Shown piece after piece: positions 1 through 5,034 of a DNA stretch of 5,087 bases. This DNA is from Bacillota bacterium. GTDB lineage: Bacteria; Bacillota; Clostridia; Christensenellales; Borkfalkiaceae. The notes under the pieces are model-generated. The model worked only from the letters and a program-made list of their open reading frames with translations, was not told the DNA's origin and made no database searches. The stretch covers positions 1 to 5,087 of the forward strand of contig QAKO01000046.1 in the NCBI GenBank assembly GCA_003343765.1, read 5' to 3'. Position numbers and translations under genes: made by a program. Position 1 is the stretch's first letter, and the number at the start of each line of letters is the position of its first letter.

Positions 1-108
1 TCGCATGACTGCCAGGTCGTCATAAGCGCGGCTTGCGCGCCGCTGGTAGTATTAGGGCTAACTGCCCGAAAATGAAAAACCACCGGCTATGCCGGTGGAT
101 ATTTATTT
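1..108. other. Tail of an upstream unit, possibly the end of an IS200/IS605-type element
   Basis: No confident gene lies in the first 145 bases. Frame 1 is open from the window edge to a TGA at 73-75, but the 24 residues match nothing I recognise. There is an imperfect GC-rich dyad around 26-45 and a perfect hairpin with a three-base loop at 80-98. From memory, this combination (GC-rich dyad, a 'gctggtagta' block, then a CCACCGGC hairpin) resembles sequence found downstream of IS200-type tnpA genes in gut Clostridia. No transposase is visible here, so the assignment is a weak inference. It could equally be an ordinary intergenic tail. Confidence 0.25.
80..108 (+). terminator. Perfect hairpin with T-rich tail, probable terminator
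   Basis: CCACCGGC (80-87) pairs perfectly with GCCGGTGG (91-98) across a TAT loop. It is preceded by an A-rich stretch and followed by ATATTTATTT. This fits an intrinsic terminator for whatever lies to the left, although the T tract is interrupted by A residues. The A-rich left flank could let it work in the other direction as well. A mobile-element end hairpin is the alternative reading. Confidence 0.55.
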
Positions 109-145
109 ATGCCTCGGAGTCATGTCTGCCGATAATCAAAAAGTA

Positions 146-175
146 TTGGACAAGCGCGCACGTTCATGATATAAT
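146..175 (+). promoter_or_regulatory. Sigma-A type promoter of the DUF3737 gene
   Basis: TTGGAC at 146-151 and a consensus TATAAT at 170-175 are separated by 18 bases. Transcription would begin near 182, giving a leader of only about 20 bases before the ATG at 204. The leader contains TAAGGA (194-199) as ribosome binding site. The position just after the 80-108 hairpin supports an independent transcription unit. Confidence 0.7.
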
Positions 176-203
176 ATGCCCCGGAAAGCAAAGTAAGGAA
201 CCT

Positions 204-1052
204 ATGAAGATACTGCAAAACGAGCGGTTCGGCGCCGAGCGGGCGCTGTACGGCTCCCGCGGGCTGACGCTCGGACACTGCTGCTTTGAAGGGGAGGAGG
301 ACGGCGAGTCCGCCCTCAAGGAGAGCAGCGAAATCTGCGCGCGGGACTGCTTTTTTGACCTCAGATACCCCTTATGGCACGTGCGCGGGGCACGGCTTGA
401 GCACTGTGAAATGACGCAGAACTGCCGCGCGGCGCTCTGGTACGACAGCGATGTGGAGATCGCGGGCTGCACGATGAACGGCATCAAGGCGGTGCGCGAA
501 TGCCATGGCGTGCGCATTTCCGATACCGGCATCTCCTCTCCCGAATTCGGCTGGAAGAGCAGCGGCATCGCTTTGAAGAACTGCTCGCTCGTTTCGGAAT
601 ATGCCTTTCTGGAGAGCAGGGACATCTCGATCGAGGGGCTGCACTTCGACGGGAAGTACTCCTTTCAGTACGTGCGCAACATGACCATCGCGCACTCCGA
701 ACTGCACACGAAGGACGCCTTCTGGCACGCGAAGAACGTGACGGTGACGGACAGCCTGGTGGACGGGGAATACCTCGGCTGGTATTCGGAGGGGCTGACG
801 TTCGTGCGCTGCCACATCAGGGGCACGCAGCCGCTGTGCTACTGCAAAAAGTTGCGCCTCATCGACTGCACCATGGAGAACTGCGACCTCTCGTTTGAAT
901 ACAGCGATGTGCAGGCGGATGTGCACGGCGCGATCGTCTCTGTCAAAAACCCGCGTAAGGGGCGCATCGCCGCCGACAGCATCGGCGAGGTCATTCAAAC
1001 TTCGGACAGCGTATACCCCGTCCGCGCGACAATCGTACAGCGAAAGGGATAA
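204..1052 (+). CDS. DUF3737 family protein, predicted right-handed beta-helix
   Basis: This 282-residue protein of unknown function matches the DUF3737 family in length and overall character, as judged by eye; no reaction or partner is established. The frame is open further upstream (from 33), but the ATG at 204 is chosen because it follows TAAGGA at 194-199 and a consensus promoter at 146-175, and because homology-like sequence starts there (MKILQNERFGAERALYGSRG). The body is repetitive with an exact 19-residue period: the same position is occupied by L78, V97, G116, F135, F154, F173, G192 and L211, usually beside W, Y or H, each followed by alternating hydrophobic and polar residues. That pattern is typical of stacked beta-helix coils. 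Many Cys, Trp and Tyr residues lie in the turns. There is no signal peptide or membrane segment, so it is probably cytosolic. The gene stands alone, with its own promoter and hairpins after it, and is distinctly GC-rich, which also produces long non-coding antisense frames. Confidence 0.88.
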   Translation: MKILQNERFGAERALYGSRGLTLGHCCFEGEEDGESALKESSEICARDCFFDLRYPLWHVRGARLEHCEMTQNCRAALWYDSDVEIAGCTMNGIKAVRECHGVRISDTGISSPEFGWKSSGIALKNCSLVSEYAFLESRDISIEGLHFDGKYSFQYVRNMTIAHSELHTKDAFWHAKNVTVTDSLVDGEYLGWYSEGLTFVRCHIRGTQPLCYCKKLRLIDCTMENCDLSFEYSDVQADVHGAIVSVKNPRKGRIAADSIGEVIQTSDSVYPVRATIVQRKG

Positions 1053-1059
1053 TATGCCT

Positions 1060-1081
1060 CCCGCGCGGCAGCCGCCGCGGG
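1060..1081 (+). terminator. GC-rich hairpin directly after the DUF3737 gene
   Basis: CCCGCG (1060-1065) pairs with CGCGGG (1076-1081) and the stem continues inward as CGG/CCG with one bulged C at 1075 and a CAG loop. It lies 8 bases after the TAA stop. It runs into eight Gs (1079-1086) instead of a T tract, so it is not a textbook intrinsic terminator. It may stabilise the 3' end or work with a factor. A weaker dyad, GCGCCT (1115-1120) with AGGCGC (1131-1136), follows. Confidence 0.3.
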
Positions 1082-1196
1082 GGGGGCGAATGTGTTCAGA
1101 CAGCCACAGAAACGGCGCCTTGCCAAACGCAGGCGCGGATAGGAAAGTTTTTCCGCGGCCGAACAACGGAACGGGCAATTTACACCTTCAATTACA

Positions 1197-1224
1197 ACCG
1201 CCCTTGGCATCAGCCAAGGGCGGT
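1197..1224. terminator. Perfect 12-bp hairpin in the intergenic stretch
   Basis: ACCGCCCTTGGC (1197-1208) pairs perfectly with GCCAAGGGCGGT (1213-1224) around an ATCA loop. No T tract follows on either strand, so termination is only one possibility. An outer imperfect dyad, CCTTCA (1185-1190) with TGAAGG (1255-1260), brackets it, which would also suit a small repeat unit or a degenerate mobile-element end. The surrounding bases (1082-1340) contain no gene I can support. Confidence 0.4.
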
Positions 1225-1343
1225 CGCGTCATGCTGGTGAGTTATACAATTGACTGAAGGACAACAGTGTGGAATTTGTTTCTGTAATGGAGAATATTAC
1301 AAAAACTGCCTGAACGGAATAAGATTGATGGTAGTTCAAAAGA

Positions 1344-1372
1344 TTGTGGAATGAAAAAATACGTGTTATAAT
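1344..1372 (+). promoter_or_regulatory. Extended -10 promoter of the surface lipoprotein gene
   Basis: TATAAT at 1367-1372 is preceded by TG at 1364-1365, forming an extended -10 element. A weak -35, TTGTGG at 1344-1349, lies 17 bases upstream. Transcription should begin near 1379, giving a leader of about 100 bases that carries the hairpin at 1410-1448. Confidence 0.65.
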
Positions 1373-1409
1373 AGCGGCTGAGAGAAAAAGAATCGTTTAT
1401 GAAACAAAC

Positions 1410-1448
1410 TCCGATGCCGTAACGTTTGACGCCTGTTACGGTATCGGA
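1410..1448 (+). promoter_or_regulatory. 14-bp leader hairpin in the 5' untranslated region, with a possible 7-codon mini-ORF
   Basis: TCCGATGCCGTAAC (1410-1423) pairs with GTTACGGTATCGGA (1435-1448), with a single G-U wobble, around an 11-base loop. CTTTTAG follows at 1454-1460, shortly before the AGGAG at 1466-1470. A short frame, ATG at 1399 to TAA at 1420-1422 (MKQTPMP), ends inside the left arm. This arrangement could give attenuation or translation control, or simply stabilise the transcript. No competing antiterminator is obvious to me, and I recognise no riboswitch class. Confidence 0.45.
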
Positions 1449-1465
1449 TCAGACTTTTAGTGTAC

Positions 1466-1470
1466 AGGAG
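1466..1470 (+). promoter_or_regulatory. Ribosome binding site fixing the lipoprotein start at 1480
   Basis: AGGAG lies 9 bases before the ATG at 1480. The frame is open upstream to a TTG at 1426, but that codon sits in the loop of the leader hairpin and has no ribosome binding site. The ATG at 1480 also starts a textbook signal peptide (MKKCCIVALS). Confidence 0.75.
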
Positions 1471-1479
1471 ATTTTGCTG

Positions 1480-3816
1480 ATGAAAAAATGTTGTATTGTT
1501 GCTTTAAGCATCATGACGTGTCTTGTTTTATCCGTCGGTATTTTTACCGCCTGCAGCATGAGGACAGATGTTCCGCAGGTATATACGATCGCGTTTTATG
1601 ATGACGATGTGCTCGTCGATACGGTAGAAACTGCGGGCAATGAAGAGATCGTACTGCCCGCTGCGCCGCAGAAAGAGGGGCTTACATTTGACGGATGGTA
1701 TTTGGATAAAGACGTATGGCGCGATAAGTTGACAAAGGACTCCTTTTCCGACCGGGCATTGACGGAAAACATCAATGCCTATGCGTATTATATTCAGAAT
1801 GATACACCCCTTCCTTCGGAATATACGATCACTTTTTATGCGGATGGCGATGCGGTCGATGCCATTGAAACAGCGGGGAACGAAACCCTGATATTGCCTG
1901 CCGCGCCGAACAAAGATGGCCATTCGTTTGAGGGGTGGTTTTTCGATAGCGGCACATGGAAGAATGAGCTGACGGAAACGACATATGCGGATAAGCCGTT
2001 GACGGAAGATGTGGGCGTATATGCATACTACAAAAAGACCGAAGACCCGGATCCGGAGCCTCCGCAGAAGTATACGGTGCAATTCAATACGGACGGCGGG
2101 ACAGCCGTGAACGCCATGACCGTATCGGTCATTGAGCAATCGCCTTCAACGACGCGGAAAGGGTATACGTTTGACGGCTGGTATACCGAAAATACTTTCA
2201 CGAATAAAGTGACGTTCCCGTACGAGGTGATGAAAGCGCAGACGCTGTATGCGAAGTGGGAGAAAAACAAGTATACGGTGCAATTCAATACGGACGGCGG
2301 GACAGCCGTGAACGCCATGACCGTATCGGTCATTGAGCAATCGCCTTCAACGACGCGGAAAGGGTATACGTTTGACGGCTGGTATACCGAAAATACTTTC
2401 ACGAATAAAGTGACGTTCCCGTACGAGGTGATGAAAGCGCAGACTTTGTACGCGAAGTGGAAGCAGAACGGTCCCGAAGAAATCGTGTTTTCCGTTGACG
2501 GGAACGGCGTTCTGACGGGCGTAAGCGGTCTGACGCAAGGCAATACTGCTGTGGTGATTCCGTCGGAGGTCAACGGGATCACGGTCAGAGAGATCGGAAC
2601 GGGCGTTTTTAAGGACAATCGGAATATCGTCAGTCTCACGATCCCCGATTCCGTCACAACGCTTCAAAATCGGATATGTTCCGGCTGTACATCTTTGCGC
2701 GAAGTGTGGCTGCCTTCCGGACTGACGGTAATTCCCGATGAGACGTTTGACGGATGTTCTTCGCTGAGCACGGTACACTTTCCGAAAACCCTCAGAGAAA
2801 TCCGCTCCGACGCATTCTGCGGCACGGGATTGACGGAATTTATTGCGCCGGATTCGCTCACGGCGATATGGAGTTACGCGTTCAAGGATTGTGCCAGGCT
2901 GATAAAAGTCGATCTGAAAAACGTGAGCAGCGTGTCGGGCGGCGCGTTTCAGAGCTGTACGGCGCTGCAGTCTGTTCGTCTCTCCGACACACTGACCGAA
3001 CTGCCCGATCATCTCTTTGACGGATGCACGTTGCTTTCGGAAATCGATATGCCGGACAATCCGATCGCTATTTCAGCCTTCATCCTGGACGGAACGGCGT
3101 ATTACAACGATCAGTCGAATTGGGACAATGGCGTATTGTACGCGGACGGCTATCTGATTGCGGCTGACAAAACGTTTGCTTCGCTGACGGAATACACAGT
3201 AAAAGCGGGTACCCTCGTCATTGCGGATAATGCGTTCTCCGGCGTGGGCTATACGGCGAAGCTCAAAAAGATGACCCTGCCGAACGGCTTGTACCGCATC
3301 GGTCAATCTGCGTTTTCCAAGCTCTATTCGCTGACGGAGATCAATATTCCGGATTCGGTGCGGTCCGTCGGGTACGGGGCGTTCAGCGCATCGGGGTACG
3401 ATACGGAGCAAAATTATACGGGCGGCGGATTATATGTCGGAAATTGGCTGGTTGCGGTACAAAATGTTGCCATGACTTCCTTCACGGTGCGCGAGGGCAC
3501 GGTCGGCGTGGCGGACGGAAAGGATACGGCGCTTTTCCCGACAAGAGCGCAGAAAATCATCCAGTTAACGCTGCCCTCCTCGTTGAAGTATATCGGGGCG
3601 CGGAGCTTTGCCCGTCTGCATATTACGGATTTGGAATTGCCGTCCGGGCTGCAGACGTTGGGCGAAGGCGCGTTTTCAAGCTGCTCCTGGCTGAAAACGG
3701 TCAATCTCGGCGAATGTACGGAGTTGGAGAGCATCGGCGCGCAAGCGTTCACGAGTGCGGCGATCTCGGAAATTATCATTCCGGAAATCGTATTTTTTAC
3801 CGAAATGTATTTTTAG
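1480..3816 (+). CDS. BspA-like leucine-rich-repeat surface lipoprotein with InlB/Flg_new repeats, 3' truncated
   Basis: This 778-residue protein begins with a lipoprotein-type signal peptide: a KK charge, a hydrophobic core, then IFTAC with Cys25 as the likely lipidated residue. Phe at -3 makes the lipobox slightly atypical. Two divergent Flg_new/InlB B-repeat-like modules follow (about 35-110 and 115-190), with the pattern FDGWY/FEGWF near their centres. Then come two almost identical canonical modules (197-263 and 264-330), each with NTDGG, GYTFDGWY and LYAKW. From about 335 to the end runs a BspA-type LRR_5 array with repeated LxxIxIPDSVxxIxxxAFxxC units, and GVLYADGYLIAA and GGLYVGNWLVAV spacers typical of that family. 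Known relatives are cell-surface proteins thought to bind host or matrix ligands; that role is inferred here. The last repeat reads EIIIPE and then abruptly IVFFTEMYF and a stop, so the 3' end has been lost. No LPXTG or other C-terminal anchor remains; the lipid would hold it to the membrane. Its own promoter and hairpin leader precede it. Confidence 0.87.
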   Translation: MKKCCIVALSIMTCLVLSVGIFTACSMRTDVPQVYTIAFYDDDVLVDTVETAGNEEIVLPAAPQKEGLTFDGWYLDKDVWRDKLTKDSFSDRALTENINAYAYYIQNDTPLPSEYTITFYADGDAVDAIETAGNETLILPAAPNKDGHSFEGWFFDSGTWKNELTETTYADKPLTEDVGVYAYYKKTEDPDPEPPQKYTVQFNTDGGTAVNAMTVSVIEQSPSTTRKGYTFDGWYTENTFTNKVTFPYEVMKAQTLYAKWEKNKYTVQFNTDGGTAVNAMTVSVIEQSPSTTRKGYTFDGWYTENTFTNKVTFPYEVMKAQTLYAKWKQNGPEEIVFSVDGNGVLTGVSGLTQGNTAVVIPSEVNGITVREIGTGVFKDNRNIVSLTIPDSVTTLQNRICSGCTSLREVWLPSGLTVIPDETFDGCSSLSTVHFPKTLREIRSDAFCGTGLTEFIAPDSLTAIWSYAFKDCARLIKVDLKNVSSVSGGAFQSCTALQSVRLSDTLTELPDHLFDGCTLLSEIDMPDNPIAISAFILDGTAYYNDQSNWDNGVLYADGYLIAADKTFASLTEYTVKAGTLVIADNAFSGVGYTAKLKKMTLPNGLYRIGQSAFSKLYSLTEINIPDSVRSVGYGAFSASGYDTEQNYTGGGLYVGNWLVAVQNVAMTSFTVREGTVGVADGKDTALFPTRAQKIIQLTLPSSLKYIGARSFARLHITDLELPSGLQTLGEGAFSSCSWLKTVNLGECTELESIGAQAFTSAAISEIIIPEIVFFTEMYF
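2068..2469 (+). repeat. Tandem pair of 201-bp (67-aa) InlB/Flg_new repeats
   Basis: The units start at 2068 and 2269. Bases 2068-2243 and 2269-2444 are identical over 176 bases, including third codon positions. The units then differ at several bases (gctgtat versus tttgtac, and so on) up to AKWEKN versus AKWKQN. The identity implies a recent duplication or gene conversion, while the two preceding modules of the same protein are strongly diverged. Confidence 0.92.
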
Positions 3817-3938
3817 TTTGTGATATGTTTTTTTGCCGCTCCATTGTCCGGCGATCAGGTAGATGTAGTGTTCGACACCGTACTCAATAAACCTGACTTC
3901 CAGCCCACCTAAACCGCTGTAATAAGCGAAGGAGTCAT
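3787..3938 (-). pseudogene. Frameshifted and 3'-truncated remnant of a small accessory-element protein
   Basis: Reading leftwards, codons from 3933 down to about 3787 give a convincing protein-like stretch containing SFAYYSGLGGLEVRF, IEYGVEHYIYLIAGQW and SGKKTYHKLK, which resembles small proteins I recall from Clostridial mobile elements, though I cannot name the family. The frame has no ATG, GTG or TTG. The likely original start is the ATG at 3938, which follows AAGAGGA and overlaps the preceding stop as ATGA, but it is out of frame: ATG-ACT-CCT reaches TAG after nine codons. Restoring one base just after ATG A would join the start to SFAYYSG. Beyond about 3787 the frame runs antisense into the BspA-like gene until a TGA at 3676-3678, where it no longer looks native. 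About 50 residues survive. Confidence 0.5.
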
Positions 3939-4024
3939 TTTTGGTTCCTCTTTATGATTGAAGATATTTTTGAAATCTTATTGGGCGTTTTATTTGATAA
4001 ATCGAATATAAAAGTCGGTGTCAT
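3935..4024 (-). CDS. Possible 29-aa peptide between the PcfJ-like gene and the remnant
   Basis: ATG at 4024 to TGA at 3935-3937 encodes MTPTFIFDLSNK followed by a lysine- and isoleucine-rich tail ending KRNQK. It starts 11 bases after the PcfJ-like stop, behind a weak AAGAGA. Its TGA overlaps the ATG at 3938 as ATGA, the same coupling seen at two other joints in this block. It has no recognisable domain and is short enough to be a chance frame; the overlap is the main support. Confidence 0.35.
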   Translation of the reverse strand: MTPTFIFDLSNKTPNKISKISSIIKRNQK

Positions 4025-4035
4025 AATATTCTCTT

Positions 4036-4554
4036 TTAAGCTGCAAGCTTTTTGATGGTTCTGTTAGCATAAGGTAGCCAGATTTTGTTGACGTAATGCA
4101 AAACATCTTCGCTCGGTTTGTGGTCGTGTGCACCGTAGCATTGCAGGATTTTGTGATTGCGGAGCGAGTATTCCAGCGTTACGAATGGCGTATCCGGTTG
4201 CTTTTTTGTGCGGACGAAGAAAATGAGCGATTCTTCGCGGACAAAGCGTTGGTCATAATTCATACGCCCTACGCAGTGGTCTAACACTTCGCCTTCGTGG
4301 ATAAGATCTGCAGGGCTTCTTGCGATGATACAGATAAATGCGCTGCGTTTAGCGTGTTCGAGCGGCAGATACTTTTCGGCGATAACGGCAAACTTCTCGT
4401 ACAGTTCCTGTTTTTTCTTCCTGTCTGCCTCTGCCCGTGCCGTGGCGTATTGGTCGATACGCATATCGTGCCAGTATTTGAAGTCGTGCGGGAAACGGTT
4501 TTTAGGCAGCGACATATCCAAACCGAGATGTGATTTTGTCGCCGAACATTTCAT
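4036..4554 (-). pseudogene. PcfJ-like protein, N-terminally truncated
   Basis: The C-terminal part matches the PcfJ-like family: GEVLDHCVGRM, then FFVRTKKQPDTPFVTLEY, then a QCYG-containing stretch and WLPYANRTIKKLAA to the stop at 4036. PcfJ was named from the conjugative plasmid pCF10; its molecular role is not established. Recognisable family sequence begins only around LGLDMSLPKNRF (from about 4524), so the usual longer N-terminal half is missing. The first in-frame ATGs near this point are at 4554 and 4515, neither with a ribosome binding site. Further upstream the frame stays open only as an out-of-frame shadow of the 115-aa gene, giving unnatural Thr/Ser/Arg-rich sequence. A product of about 159 residues from 4515 is possible but would need coupling to the upstream gene. 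I read it as the remnant left by a deletion that fused it out of frame to the 115-aa gene. Confidence 0.65.
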
Positions 4555-4849
4555 ACAGCTTGCAAAGTGCGTTCTTGTCGAAGGCGGAAGTGTCAAAGTT
4601 ATCGTCAAGGTCCTTCGGCTCTTCGATGTCGCCGTCAAATTCGCGCATTTCTTCTTCGGAGAGTATCTCGCCCGTTTCGAGGTCAACGCCTTGCGCAGAA
4701 GGGAGCTCTCGCACTTCGTCGTCGTTTTCCATGACGATAAGCGTATGCCCGTTGCTTAAGATTTTGCCGAAGTACATCTCTGCGGTGTGGTATGGGAAAC
4801 CGACCATAGGCACTCGGCTTTCAAGTCCGCAATAGAAGATGATTTTCAT
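4502..4849 (-). CDS. 115-aa acidic protein of unknown function, C-terminus possibly altered
   Basis: It starts MKIIFYCGLESR at 4849, with GGGAGG (4858-4863) upstream, and its ATG overlaps the preceding stop (ATGA, 4846-4849), implying translational coupling. The first half looks like a compact alpha/beta fold with a GFPYHTAEMYFGKI segment. The second half is strongly acidic (ETGEILSEEEMREFDGD and DLDDNFDTSAF), followed by KLYEMFGDKI. I do not recognise a named family. There are no signal peptide, membrane segment or catalytic motif. The last residues (about TSRFGYVAA, ending at 4502) lie where the PcfJ-like frame begins, so the native C-terminus may have been replaced at the deletion joint. 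A one-base shift here would fuse both into one protein of about 270 residues. Confidence 0.62.
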   Translation of the reverse strand: MKIIFYCGLESRVPMVGFPYHTAEMYFGKILSNGHTLIVMENDDEVRELPSAQGVDLETGEILSEEEMREFDGDIEEPKDLDDNFDTSAFDKNALCKLYEMFGDKITSRFGYVAA

Positions 4850-5034
4850 TCTTCGAGCCTCCCGTAAATGTTGTCTGCGTAGTAAGTGCAGTTGAAAGGA
4901 TTAAAAATCGCGGAGCATTTCACCCCGCGATAATCCACTAAATAGTTGTTGTTTCCGAGTTCTTCCAAAATGGTGATTTCGTCCATCTGCCTGTCAAGGG
5001 AGTGGATGTGAGCCTGTGTTTTGAACGGTTTCAT
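4846..5034 (-). CDS. 62-aa small accessory protein of unknown function
   Basis: The start at 5034 is set by AAGGAGG at 5039-5045 and by an ATGA overlap with the upstream stop. An earlier in-frame TTG at 5085 is rejected because it lies inside the upstream coding end. The product begins MKPFKTQAHIHSLDRQ and continues with ITILEELGNNNYLVDYRG, then a core containing CSAIFNPFNCTYYADNIYG. The V-D-Y-x-G-x-K-C and NPF...Y-x-D-x-YG pattern resembles small proteins carried by conjugative elements of gut Firmicutes; that comparison is from memory and has no functional assignment. Two cysteines are present. It overlaps the next gene by four bases, so the two are likely made together. Confidence 0.68.
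   Translation of the reverse strand: MKPFKTQAHIHSLDRQMDEITILEELGNNNYLVDYRGVKCSAIFNPFNCTYYADNIYGRLEE

Noticed and set aside
372..1178. Long open frames on the minus strand, and an offset plus-strand frame at 500-898, across the DUF3737 gene
   Set aside because: They are shadows created by the high GC of the real gene. The translations are rich in Arg, Ala and His without domain patterns, and they lack convincing ribosome binding sites.
1054..1257. Frame from ATG at 1054 ending RVMLVSYTID
   Set aside because: It crosses two hairpins, has low-complexity Pro/Arg/Gly composition at first and no ribosome binding site separate from the DUF3737 end. I cannot match it to a family.
2068..2444. Tandem repeat considered as a CRISPR-like or mobile repeat
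   Set aside because: The 201-bp period is in frame, has no spacers and encodes a known protein module, so it is an intragenic duplication.
1528..3779. Several minus-strand frames opposite the lipoprotein gene (1528-2139, 2028-2657, 2347-3012, 3073-3411, 3414-3779)
   Set aside because: They are antisense shadows. Frames opposite the duplicated repeat simply repeat the same nonsense sequence twice, and none has a start site with supporting signals.
3811..3835. T-rich run after the lipoprotein stop as a terminator
   Set aside because: There is a run of T at 3828-3834 but no GC-rich stem before it, so it lacks the hairpin needed for an intrinsic terminator.
4555..4686. In-frame upstream extension of the PcfJ-like frame
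   Set aside because: The residues are a Thr/Ser/Arg-rich shadow of the 115-aa gene in another frame and do not resemble a PcfJ N-terminus.
4325..4835. Plus-strand frames across the PcfJ-like and 115-aa genes (4325-4759, 4530-4835)
   Set aside because: The opposite strand carries recognisable PcfJ motifs and ATGA-coupled starts. The plus-strand translations are Ser-rich or hydrophobic shadows without ribosome binding sites.
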